13,370 bases of DNA from Sulfuricella sp. GTDB lineage: Bacteria > Pseudomonadota > Gammaproteobacteria > Burkholderiales > Sulfuricellaceae. Shown in pieces: positions 7,541 through 13,370 of the stretch. The position numbers and the translations under genes are program-made. Below the pieces are notes generated by a model that was not told where the DNA came from, did no database searches, and was given only the letters and a program-made list of their open reading frames with translations. The first letter of the stretch is position 1. Every line of letters begins with the position of its first letter. The DNA is taken from positions 1 to 13,370 of the forward strand of contig JAUYEK010000123.1 in assembly GCA_030691435.1 (NCBI GenBank), given 5' to 3'.

Positions 7541-8185
7541 TTATTTTCTGTGTTCGGAGAGGGAAGCGCCATTCATGGCAGCGAAATCGGCAATCTGACC
7601 GAGCAGCCTCGGCAGCATCCGGTTAGCGGCGATGACTCCTCCGTAAGGGTCGTCGGTAGGCGCGGCTTCGGTCGCATCGAATACTTGGGTTGCCAATACA
7701 CGGTAGCTCGCCTGCTCTACCAGCTGGACGCGCAGCTTCATGTGCAAGCGACTGGGCGAGGGTGTAAATTCCTGTTGCAGCAAGGTGATTTCGGTATCCA
7801 GACGCACGTCGCCTTTGACCATGCCGTCAGCGGACGTTACCGCATTGAAGCCTGTTCGCAGCTCCAGCGCGCGCACCAGAAGTGGACCCAGCATCTTTGC
7901 TGGCGTTTCTGCCCAGCGATTATTGGCAAAATATTCGAGCCTATGGGGTTGACGTATAAAAGCCATGCGCACGGTATCGTAACCCGGTACAGCGCGCGGC
8001 GGGCTGACAGTCAGCGCGAGTGGAATGGGTTTGACCTGTACTGTGCGGTCAAATTGCGCTTCCAGCAGATAGGTGCGTACCGATTCTGCTTCAGTCGGGC
8101 GCAAGCTGGAGCAGCCTGCCAGCACTAGGGCGCACAGCGCTACGGCGATTTTGGCATCCAGTTTTTTTCTGCGGGTATGTTTCAA
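7541..8185 (-). CDS. ABC-type transport auxiliary lipoprotein (PqiC/YmbA-like)
   Basis: 214-residue outer-membrane lipoprotein of the ABC_trans_aux family, the partner of MCE transporters. Signal peptide KLDAKIAVALCALVLAGC with lipobox LAGC, lipidated Cys25; the Ser at +2 fits Lol export to the outer membrane. The mature part shows the family pattern: an early YLLEAQFD strand, PLALTVSPPRAVPGYDTVRM, a conserved Tyr/Trp patch LEYFANNRWAETPAKMLGPL and LDTEITLLQQEF. The start is TTG at 8185: no in-frame ATG exists near the signal peptide, and a strong ribosome binding site stands 7 nt upstream. It lies 15 bp after the MCE gene and so ends the transport operon. Exact binding partners are inferred from the family, not shown. 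Confidence 0.88.
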   Translation of the reverse strand: MKHTRRKKLDAKIAVALCALVLAGCSSLRPTEAESVRTYLLEAQFDRTVQVKPIPLALTVSPPRAVPGYDTVRMAFIRQPHRLEYFANNRWAETPAKMLGPLLVRALELRTGFNAVTSADGMVKGDVRLDTEITLLQQEFTPSPSRLHMKLRVQLVEQASYRVLATQVFDATEAAPTDDPYGGVIAANRMLPRLLGQIADFAAMNGASLSEHRK

Positions 8186-8192
8186 TTCTCTT

Positions 8193-8200
8193 CCCTCCCC
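8193..8200 (-). promoter_or_regulatory. Strong ribosome binding site supporting a TTG start
   Basis: GGGGAGGG on the minus strand, in the 15-bp gap after the MCE gene, 7 nt before the TTG at 8185. It is one of the strongest Shine-Dalgarno sequences in the window and is the reason for accepting the rare start codon of the lipoprotein gene. Confidence 0.7.
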
Positions 8201-9082
8201 TTATTCGCCAGGCCCTGGCTCAGGCTGTGGCTTGCCAAACAGAAGTGCGTTAGGGTTGCGTTCCAGTTGATCGCTGACACGGCGCAGAGAAGCACTCAGC
8301 TCTCTCAGGTCGTCCACCAGCAACTGTATGCCCTGCAGCGTGCCGGGCACGGCAGCGGCAGTGCGGGAGGTCTCGTTGGCCAGTCGCTCGACCGCTTCGG
8401 CGCTACGCCCTGCCCGTTCAATCAGGCGGCCCAGTTCGGCGCTGGCACGGGCGCTATGTTCCAGCGTTTTGGCTGCATTGTTCACGCCAGCTTCGATAGC
8501 CGCAGAACGCGCCGCCAGCACGCGCGTTACCGTATCGATCTGTGCGAGGCTGTGCTTGAAAGCGCGGCGATTGTCTTCGTCCAGCACTGCATTAATGTTG
8601 TCGGAAACGCGGCTGACGTTCGCAATCAGGCTGGTCAGCGCTGTATCCATGCGCGCCATCAGCGAAGGCCCAGTGTGAATCTCCGGGAATTCCTCATCGC
8701 GCTTTGCTTTCAATAGCGGGGACTGCAGGCTGCCGCCGGCAAGTTCGACGTAGGCGATACCCGTCAGTCCCTGTGTGCGCAGTACTGCCACTGAATCCTC
8801 CTTGACCGGCGTGCCGCGCTCAATTTTGAGCAGCAACCGTACCCTCTCTGGATTGGCGGGATCCAGTGTAATGCTGCGGACATTGCCAACTTCAACGCCA
8901 CGGTATTTGACTGGTGCATTCAAATTCAGCCCTGAAACCGATTCGTTCATGTAAGCGTAATAGGTGTCGTAAATTTTGTAGTATCTGCCACCGGTTCCGA
9001 GCCAGAGGAGAATGGCAATCAACGCTGCAACCAGCGTCAAGGTGAACAACCCGACGATAGTGAAATTTACTTTCGATTCCAC
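8201..9082 (-). CDS. MCE-domain periplasmic substrate-binding protein (MlaD-like)
   Basis: 293-residue subunit that holds lipid on its way between inner membrane and periplasm. It has one N-terminal membrane anchor (about residues 8-28: VGLFTLTLVAALIAILLWL). A single MCE domain follows (about 38-118), with SVSGLNLNAPVKYRGVEVGN and LRTQGLTGIAYVELAGG. Then comes a long helical, coiled-coil-prone tail (about 140-275) rich in Ala, Leu and Arg, ending in a Pro-rich tip. E. coli MlaD is about 180 residues and lacks such a tail, so this is the longer MCE type. The start is GTG at 9082 with GGGAG 5 nt upstream, opening MESKVNFT as relatives do; it overlaps the ATPase gene by 16 bp. By family, MCE subunits form hexamers bound to the permease. 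Confidence 0.92.
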   Translation of the reverse strand: MESKVNFTIVGLFTLTLVAALIAILLWLGTGGRYYKIYDTYYAYMNESVSGLNLNAPVKYRGVEVGNVRSITLDPANPERVRLLLKIERGTPVKEDSVAVLRTQGLTGIAYVELAGGSLQSPLLKAKRDEEFPEIHTGPSLMARMDTALTSLIANVSRVSDNINAVLDEDNRRAFKHSLAQIDTVTRVLAARSAAIEAGVNNAAKTLEHSARASAELGRLIERAGRSAEAVERLANETSRTAAAVPGTLQGIQLLVDDLRELSASLRRVSDQLERNPNALLFGKPQPEPGPGE

Positions 9083-9936
9083 GCTTGCTCCCAGGCCGCA
9101 CGCCCACGCGGTCCGTAAAAATATTCACGCACCATGGGATGATCCGATTTGGATAGTTCTTCCATGGTGCCCTCCCCCAGCACGCGCCCATCGCCCAGAA
9201 TCGCCACCCGGTCAGCCACGCCCCATAATAGATCGATGTCATGGGTGATCATCAGGATGGTCAGTCCGAGCAATTCTTTCAAGTGCCGCACCAATTCGTC
9301 GAGGCTGCTGGCACTCAACGGGTCGAGGCCGGCAGTGGGTTCGTCCAGGATCAGCAACTCCGGATCGAGCGCGATAGCACGCGCCAGAGCCGCCCGCTTG
9401 CGCATGCCGCCGGAAAGCTCGGCGGGATATTTGGCTCCGGCGCTTTCCGGCAGTCCCACCAGAGCAATCTTGATGGCTGCGATCTCGTCGATCAATGCAC
9501 AGCTCAGATCGGTGTGCTCACGCAGCGGCATTCCGACATTTTCCGCCACAGTGAGCGCGCTGAACAGTGCGCCGCGCTCGAACATGACCCCCAGGCGGCG
9601 GCGCATGATCGTGGCCTGATCGCCGCCCATGCCCTGCACTTCGCATCCAAACACCTTGATCGAGCCGGATACAGGCTGCTGGAGCTGGATTATTTCGCGC
9701 AACAGAGTGGACTTTCCGCAGCCGCTGCTGCCAGCCAGTGCAAAAATTTCGCCGCGTTGAACGATGAGGTTCACGTCATCATGCACCACCGCATTGCCAA
9801 AGCGGGTGTGAAGGTGGCGGATCTCAATAATCGGTTCATTAAAATGAGCATCGCGAAGCGACGCCTCATCACTCTCCCCCTCTGGGGGAGAGGTAGGAGA
9901 GAGGGGACGGACAAGGCGAGAGGCGATGTCCATCAT
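9067..9936 (-). CDS. ATP-binding subunit of MCE lipid ABC transporter (MlaF-like)
   Basis: 289-residue cytoplasmic ATPase that drives the MCE transporter. Walker A GSSGCGKST (69-77), signature LSGGMRKRAALARA (174-187, the MlaF-type LSGGM), Walker B LLILDEPTAGLDP (194-206) and H-loop ITHD (230-233). The position normally holding the Q-loop Gln reads Glu120 (VMFERGALF). The ABC core begins near EPIIEIRHLHTRFG (34-47). The first 33 residues are an unusual Pro/Ser/Glu-rich extension, partly encoded by a REP-like palindrome. No in-frame ATG, GTG or TTG was seen between the ATG pair (9936 and 9933) and the core, so the extension is probably translated. No good ribosome binding site precedes it. The gene is 37 bp after the permease gene and overlaps the MCE gene. 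Confidence 0.92.
   Translation of the reverse strand: MMDIASRLVRPLSPTSPPEGESDEASLRDAHFNEPIIEIRHLHTRFGNAVVHDDVNLIVQRGEIFALAGSSGCGKSTLLREIIQLQQPVSGSIKVFGCEVQGMGGDQATIMRRRLGVMFERGALFSALTVAENVGMPLREHTDLSCALIDEIAAIKIALVGLPESAGAKYPAELSGGMRKRAALARAIALDPELLILDEPTAGLDPLSASSLDELVRHLKELLGLTILMITHDIDLLWGVADRVAILGDGRVLGEGTMEELSKSDHPMVREYFYGPRGRAAWEQAWNRK
9872..9906 (-). repeat. REP-like palindromic element at the 5' end of the MCE ATPase gene
   Basis: Perfect 9-bp stem CTCTCCCCC/GGGGGAGAG (9872-9880 and 9884-9892) with a 3-nt loop. Read on the minus strand it is preceded by CCCCTCTCTCC, giving the same layout of short half plus hairpin as the element in pabC at 1468-1503. It encodes residues around PLSPTSPPEGE of the ATPase N-terminus and keeps the frame open. 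Confidence 0.75.
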
Positions 9937-9973
9937 TTAGGGTGGCGCTTCTCGCCATGTCCGTTAGCTTCTA

Positions 9974-11110
9974 TCATATTTTCAGCCAACTGAGGATCAC
10001 GGAAAACAAGGCATCGAAAACAATCACCAGAAAAATCGCCTGTACCACGCTGACTGTGGTCTGGCGGCCCACACTGTCGGCGCTGCCGCTTACCCGGAAA
10101 CCCTGAAAACAACCCACCAGTACAATAATTGCGGCAAAAACCGGGGCCTTGCCGAGGCCAACCAGAAAAGAGCTCATTTTGACGGCGTCATCGAAGCGAT
10201 CGAGAAAATAGTCAAAACTGACATTGAGCTGGGTTTGGGCCACGATCATTCCACCCAGCACGCCCAGGATGTCCGCGTATACCGTGAGCAACGGCAATGC
10301 AATCAGCAGCGCCAGCATTTTGGGCAGCACCAGCAGTTCCATGGGAGAGACGCCGATGGTGTGCAGGGCGTCGATTTCCTCGGTGACTTTCATGGTGCCG
10401 ATCTGCGCCGCGTAAGCCGATCCGGAGCGTCCGGCGACGACGATGGCGGTCAGCAGCGGCGCCATTTCGCGCAGGAGGGAAAGTCCCACCAGGTCGGCCA
10501 CGAAGATATTGGCGCCGTAGCGTACCAGTTGTATCGAACCCTGGTAGGCGACGACCACCCCTATCAGGAAGGCGAGCAACCCGACGATGGGCAAGGCATT
10601 GAATCCCGCGATCTGCAGGTTGTACAGGATAGCTCGCCAACGGATGCGCGAGGGATTCGCCAAAGAGCGCAGCATGGCAACGGCGACTTCACCCAGAAAG
10701 GCAAGAAGTCCATTGAATTCATCCAGGTGGCGCCAAACATTGCGACCGAGCCGATTCAGAAAGCTGTGGCGTGGCAAGCCGGGAGCGCCCTCCCCGGATG
10801 CGTGCGTTTGGATCAGATGCAATAGTGCTTGATGCTCAGGGCACAACCCCCGGATTGTAACGCTAAGCCCCATGCGCTCAAGCTGCTGCAGGGTGCGGAA
10901 GATCAACCAGGCGCCCGCGCTATCCAGGGCGGTAACGGCTGCGCCGTCAAAAATCACGGCGCCGGATGCAGGCCAGGCAAGTTGCGCGATATGCCGCTCC
11001 AGCAGCGGGATGCCCTGCAATGTCCACACCCCGGAGCAGCGCATGATCGCGGCCTCGCGCGTTTTTTCGAGGTTTGCTTCAGCTTTCGGTACGAGAGTGG
11101 AGGCGCTCAT
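9974..11110 (-). CDS. MCE transporter permease with N-terminal STAS domain (MlaB-MlaE fusion type)
   Basis: 378-residue inner-membrane permease of the MlaE family, first gene of the MCE operon. Residues about 20-105 form a STAS domain (GVWTLQGIPLLERHIAQL, AVTALDSAGAWLIFRTLQQL); in the E. coli Mla system this role is a separate protein, MlaB. The permease part starts near residue 120 and has several hydrophobic helices with family motifs GVVVAYQGSIQL, LLREMAPLLTAIVVAGRSGS, GTMKVTEEIDAL, PRM-like LPKMLALL and GSADSVGRQTT. The ATG at 11110 has TAAGG upstream (AAGG, 7-nt spacer). The gene is separated from recR by the 165-bp inverted-repeat element, whose end lies 22 bp before the ATG. Likely cargo is phospholipid or another hydrophobic molecule, inferred from the family. 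Confidence 0.93.
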   Translation of the reverse strand: MSASTLVPKAEANLEKTREAAIMRCSGVWTLQGIPLLERHIAQLAWPASGAVIFDGAAVTALDSAGAWLIFRTLQQLERMGLSVTIRGLCPEHQALLHLIQTHASGEGAPGLPRHSFLNRLGRNVWRHLDEFNGLLAFLGEVAVAMLRSLANPSRIRWRAILYNLQIAGFNALPIVGLLAFLIGVVVAYQGSIQLVRYGANIFVADLVGLSLLREMAPLLTAIVVAGRSGSAYAAQIGTMKVTEEIDALHTIGVSPMELLVLPKMLALLIALPLLTVYADILGVLGGMIVAQTQLNVSFDYFLDRFDDAVKMSSFLVGLGKAPVFAAIIVLVGCFQGFRVSGSADSVGRQTTVSVVQAIFLVIVFDALFSVILSWLKI

Positions 11111-11132
11111 GGAGAGACCTTACGAAACAACC

Positions 11133-11297
11133 AGGAGCCTGTCGGGCTTATGGGGATCAAAGCGAAAATTCGGCTGGGTGAGGACAGATTTTGCCGGTTT
11201 TGCAGGTCAATAGTCATTCTATTGACCAAAAAAGCGGCGAAATATGGACCGCCTAGACGGATTTGCAGCCGATTCATCATAAGCCCGACAGGCTCCT
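11133..11297. mobile_element. MITE-like 165-bp inverted-repeat element
   Basis: Perfect 20-bp terminal inverted repeats, AGGAGCCTGTCGGGCTTATG at 11133-11152 and its reverse complement at 11278-11297. The interior is also largely self-complementary: TCGGCTG/CAGCCGA near 11170-11176 and 11266-11272, ATTTTGCCGGTTTT against AAAAGCGGCGAAAT (11188-11201 and 11230-11243, 12 of 14 pairs), and a perfect 9-bp central stem GGTCAATAG/CTATTGACC (11205-11213 and 11219-11227) with loop TCATT. There is no coding capacity. It fills nearly the whole recR-permease gap. No clear target-site duplication was seen. The family of the parent insertion sequence is not recognised; a large non-mobile palindrome is the alternative. 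Confidence 0.78.
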
Positions 11298-11306
11298 AGG
11301 TGGTTG

Positions 11307-11903
11307 TCAAACTTCACGGCGTTCCAGGATGGCTTGCGCCAGAGTGCCACTGTCCACGTGCTCAAGTTCGCCGCCAACCGGCAAGCCGCGCGCTATGCGA
11401 CTGGCTTTTACGCCGCGCGGGCGCAGGATTTCGCCGATATAATGCGCTGTGGCCTCGCCCTCAACGGTGAAATTGGTCGCCAGGATCACCTCTTTCACCG
11501 CGCCGTCAGTGGCGCGTTGGATCAGCCGGTCAAGGTGAATCTCCTTCGGACCGATGCCGTCGAGCGGACTGAGCCGACCCATCAACACGAAATACAGACC
11601 ATGGTAGCTCTGGGTCTGCTCCATCATCATCAGGTCAGCGGGCGTTTCCACAACACACAGCAGGGAGGCGTCGCGTCGCTCGGAGCGGCAGAGAGAGCAG
11701 ACTTCCTCCTCGGTAAAACTGTTGCACAGCCGGCAATGGCGGATGGTGTCGAGGGCATGCGTCAGCGCACCAGCCAGTTTCAACGCGCCTTTCTGGTCGC
11801 GCTGCAACAGGTGGTAGGCCATGCGCTGGGCTGATTTGGGTCCGACTCCAGGCAAGCAACGCAGGGCTTCGATCAGATTTTCTAGGCTGGATGGGGATTT
11901 CAT
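11307..11903 (-). CDS. recR: Recombination mediator protein RecR
   Basis: Recombinational-repair protein that with RecO (and RecF) helps load RecA at gaps. 198 residues, the normal length. Helix-hairpin-helix region [20 protein letters not shown] (14-33), four-cysteine zinc motif C57, C60, C69, C72, and a TOPRIM domain about 80-175 with [19 protein letters not shown] (108-120), [14 protein letters not shown] (143-156) and the closing [14 protein letters not shown] (171-184). It is third in the conserved dnaX-ybaB-recR order. The ATG at 11903 has no Shine-Dalgarno sequence; instead four tandem heptamers occupy the upstream bases. A 72-bp gap separates it from ybaB, longer than is usual in this cluster. 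Confidence 0.96.
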   Translation of the reverse strand: MKSPSSLENLIEALRCLPGVGPKSAQRMAYHLLQRDQKGALKLAGALTHALDTIRHCRLCNSFTEEEVCSLCRSERRDASLLCVVETPADLMMMEQTQSYHGLYFVLMGRLSPLDGIGPKEIHLDRLIQRATDGAVKEVILATNFTVEGEATAHYIGEILRPRGVKASRIARGLPVGGELEHVDSGTLAQAILERREV

Positions 11904-11905
11904 CG

Positions 11906-11933
11906 GTTATGCGTTATGAGTTATGGGTTATGG
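11906..11933. repeat. Tandem heptamer repeat upstream of recR
   Basis: Four adjacent copies of GTTATGN on the + strand (7th base C, A, G, G) make 28 bp that end 2 bp before the recR start codon on the other strand, where its ribosome binding site should be. The 72-bp gap that contains it holds nothing else recognisable, only a C/T-rich + strand stretch (CCCATTACC, CCCATTTCCC). Confidence 0.8.
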
Positions 11934-11975
11934 ACTTCGCACCCATTACCGTTTGCCCATTTCCCTTCACCGTCC

Positions 11976-12302
11976 TCAGAATGGCAGCTTCATTCCCGGA
12001 GGCAGACCCAGGCCGGAGGTAAAGCCGCTCATTTTTTCCTGGGTGGTGGTTTCTATACGCCGCACCGCGTCATTCACCGCAGCAGCCAGCAGGTCTTCCA
12101 GCATTTCCTTGTCCTCGCCCATCAGGCTGTCGTCGATGCTCACCCGCTTCACGTCGTGGCGGCAGGTCATCACCACCTTGACCATGCCGGCTCCAGCTTG
12201 GCCTTCGACTTCGACCGTGGCCAGCTTTTCCTGCATTTTCTGCATGTTTTCCTGCATTTGCTGGGCCTGTTTCATGAGATTGCCCAATCCGCCTTTCAAC
12301 AT
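11976..12302 (-). CDS. ybaB: YbaB/EbfC-family nucleoid-associated protein
   Basis: 108-residue DNA-binding protein; characterised homologues are dimeric and bind DNA as nucleoid-associated proteins. Full family pattern: [20 protein letters not shown] (1-20), a coiled-coil helix up to about residue 28, [20 protein letters not shown] (30-49), [10 protein letters not shown] (51-60), [15 protein letters not shown] (69-83) and the Gly/Pro-rich C-terminus [16 protein letters not shown]. The ATG at 12302 has AGGAG 6 nt upstream, and the gene follows dnaX by 15 bp. The operon position between dnaX and recR is conserved across bacteria and has suggested a link to replication or repair. Confidence 0.96.
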   Translation of the reverse strand: MLKGGLGNLMKQAQQMQENMQKMQEKLATVEVEGQAGAGMVKVVMTCRHDVKRVSIDDSLMGEDKEMLEDLLAAAVNDAVRRIETTTQEKMSGFTSGLGLPPGMKLPF

Positions 12303-12317
12303 CGTACTCTCCTGTCA

Positions 12318-13370
12318 CTATAGGGGTTTAATCGAGGATTCAATGACTTTTGCGCCAAAATTTTCAACCAGCTTGCGCACGAACGGATCCTGCTCGATCG
12401 CCTCCACTGCCAGAGACTGTTTTTCCTGATTCTCACGATTTTCGATCTGGGCCGGGGTGTCCCCGGTTACGCTGCCCTCGGTCAGGCTGAGCCTGACCGG
12501 TTCGGCAAAGTGCTCGGTCACGGCCGCCTTCAGTTTGTCCTGGTAAGGCTTCTCCATCAGGTGGCGATGCTCCTGTGGCACGCACAACTCCAGCAGGCCG
12601 TTGTCAAAGGATTTCAGCTCGCAGTGCTGGGCCAGCATCTTGGCCATGCCGCCCAGTTTGAGCTGGTTGACCAGGCTGTGCCAGTCGCCGGAAAAAGAGG
12701 GGCTTTTTTCCAGGAGGGTGTTTGTCTGGGCAGCGGGAGTTGGCGTTTCAGTCGGTCGCTCCTCTTCGCATACAACGGGCCTGGCAGGAGAAACCGGACG
12801 TGGAGTCTCGCGGCGAGCCGGGGGCTGGGGCGCTCCCTCCAGCGTAAAAGCCAGCATCCGCAACAAAGTCATGCTGAAGCCGGCGAATTCGTCCGGCGCC
12901 AGATGCAAGTCGCGTCGGCCATGCAGAGCGATCTGGTAACACAACTGCACCTCGTCGGCGCCGAAAAGCTGCGCCAATTCGAGCAGTTTCTCCCGTTCCG
13001 GCAACTCCTCGCCGAGCGCCTCCGGGATGGTCTGCGCCAGGGCAACCTTGTGCAGCAGCGCGCCCAAGTCCTGCAAGGCCGCCTCGAACGACAGGCTGCG
13101 TTCTTCCATTCGTTCGGTCGCGGCAATCAGAGCCGGTCCGTCCTTGGCCGCCAAGGCGCCGAGGATTTCAAGCAGGTAGGTCTGGTCGATCGAACCCAGC
13201 ATGTCGCGTACCTGAGTCTCCCCCACCTCGCCACCACTGTAGGCGATGGCCTGATCGAGAAGAGACAGTGCGTCGCGCATGCTGCCTTGGGCGGCACGTG
13301 CCAGAAGTTGCAATGCAGCCAGCTCGAAAGGGATGTTTTCCTGCGCCATGACGCTTTGCAGATGGCCGAC
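12318..13370 (-). CDS. dnaX: DNA polymerase III subunits tau/gamma (DnaX), 5' end cut by window
   Basis: ATPase motor of the clamp loader; full-length tau also ties the polymerase core to the helicase. Only the C-terminal part is visible: the frame stays open to the right edge, with VGHLQSV before the Met at 13349, so that Met is internal. Seen: end of the AAA+ part (LLARAAQGSMRDALSLLDQA, family hallmark), domain III up to about visible residue 172 (LRMLAFTLEG), a Pro-rich linker (173-210), and the tau-specific domains IV-V (GDWHSLVNQLKLGGMAKMLA to DPFVRKLVENFGAKV). The Walker A and zinc regions are outside the window. A run of six A followed by G (12703-12709, minus strand) sits at the linker/domain IV boundary, near where E. 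coli makes gamma by frameshifting. Confidence 0.95.
   Translation of the reverse strand, partial: VGHLQSVMAQENIPFELAALQLLARAAQGSMRDALSLLDQAIAYSGGEVGETQVRDMLGSIDQTYLLEILGALAAKDGPALIAATERMEERSLSFEAALQDLGALLHKVALAQTIPEALGEELPEREKLLELAQLFGADEVQLCYQIALHGRRDLHLAPDEFAGFSMTLLRMLAFTLEGAPQPPARRETPRPVSPARPVVCEEERPTETPTPAAQTNTLLEKSPSFSGDWHSLVNQLKLGGMAKMLAQHCELKSFDNGLLELCVPQEHRHLMEKPYQDKLKAAVTEHFAEPVRLSLTEGSVTGDTPAQIENRENQEKQSLAVEAIEQDPFVRKLVENFGAKVIESSIKPL

Noticed and set aside
7511..8128. 205-codon open frame on the + strand
   Set aside because: It lies opposite the lipoprotein gene, which has a signal peptide, lipobox and family motifs; the + product shows none and is a shadow.
9241..9993. 250-codon open frame on the + strand
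   Set aside because: It is antisense to the ABC ATPase, whose Walker A, signature and Walker B motifs prove the minus frame.
11188..11233. TTGACC in the MITE-like element as a -35 box for the permease gene
   Set aside because: The hexamer occurs on both strands because of the palindrome, and nothing like a -10 box stands 15-19 bp after it.

Overview
The window looks like chromosome from a betaproteobacterium. The gene order, the protein sequences and the moderately high GC suggest the Nitrosomonadales/Gallionellales neighbourhood, but this placement is inferred from recognised protein motifs and not from a search. Almost all of it is coding, in two convergent blocks. No rRNA, tRNA, CRISPR array, phage gene or transposase gene was seen.

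Left block, + strand (1-6616): pabB (cut by the left edge), pabC, mltG, tmk, holB, pilZ, tatD and an exported ankyrin-repeat protein. Spacing is tight, with overlaps of 4, 17, 8 and 4 bp and gaps of 5-59 bp, so this is probably one long transcription unit. It joins p-aminobenzoate synthesis for folate, peptidoglycan strand termination, dTDP synthesis, the DNA polymerase clamp loader, type IV pilus assembly and a TatD nuclease. The pabC-mltG-tmk-holB-pilZ-tatD order is an old proteobacterial arrangement, also known from Pseudomonas. The ankyrin gene is the accessory addition at its end.

The blocks converge at 6617-6718, a short AT-rich stretch with only a weak hairpin.

Right block, - strand, read from the right edge leftwards: dnaX (cut by the right edge), ybaB and recR form the classic replication/recombination cluster. 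A 165-bp MITE-like inverted-repeat element follows. Next comes a four-gene MCE lipid-transport operon: STAS-permease, ATPase, MCE substrate-binding protein and outer-membrane auxiliary lipoprotein. A NarL/LuxR-type response regulator with no partner kinase in view ends the block.

The genes are mostly well-known families. The more unusual signals are small mobile or repetitive DNAs: (i) palindromic REP-like elements of one type inside two coding sequences, as an internal insertion in pabC and as an N-terminal extension of the MCE ATPase; (ii) the MITE-like long hairpin filling the recR-permease gap; (iii) four tandem heptamers where the recR ribosome binding site should be. I did not find a convincing wholly new multi-gene system.
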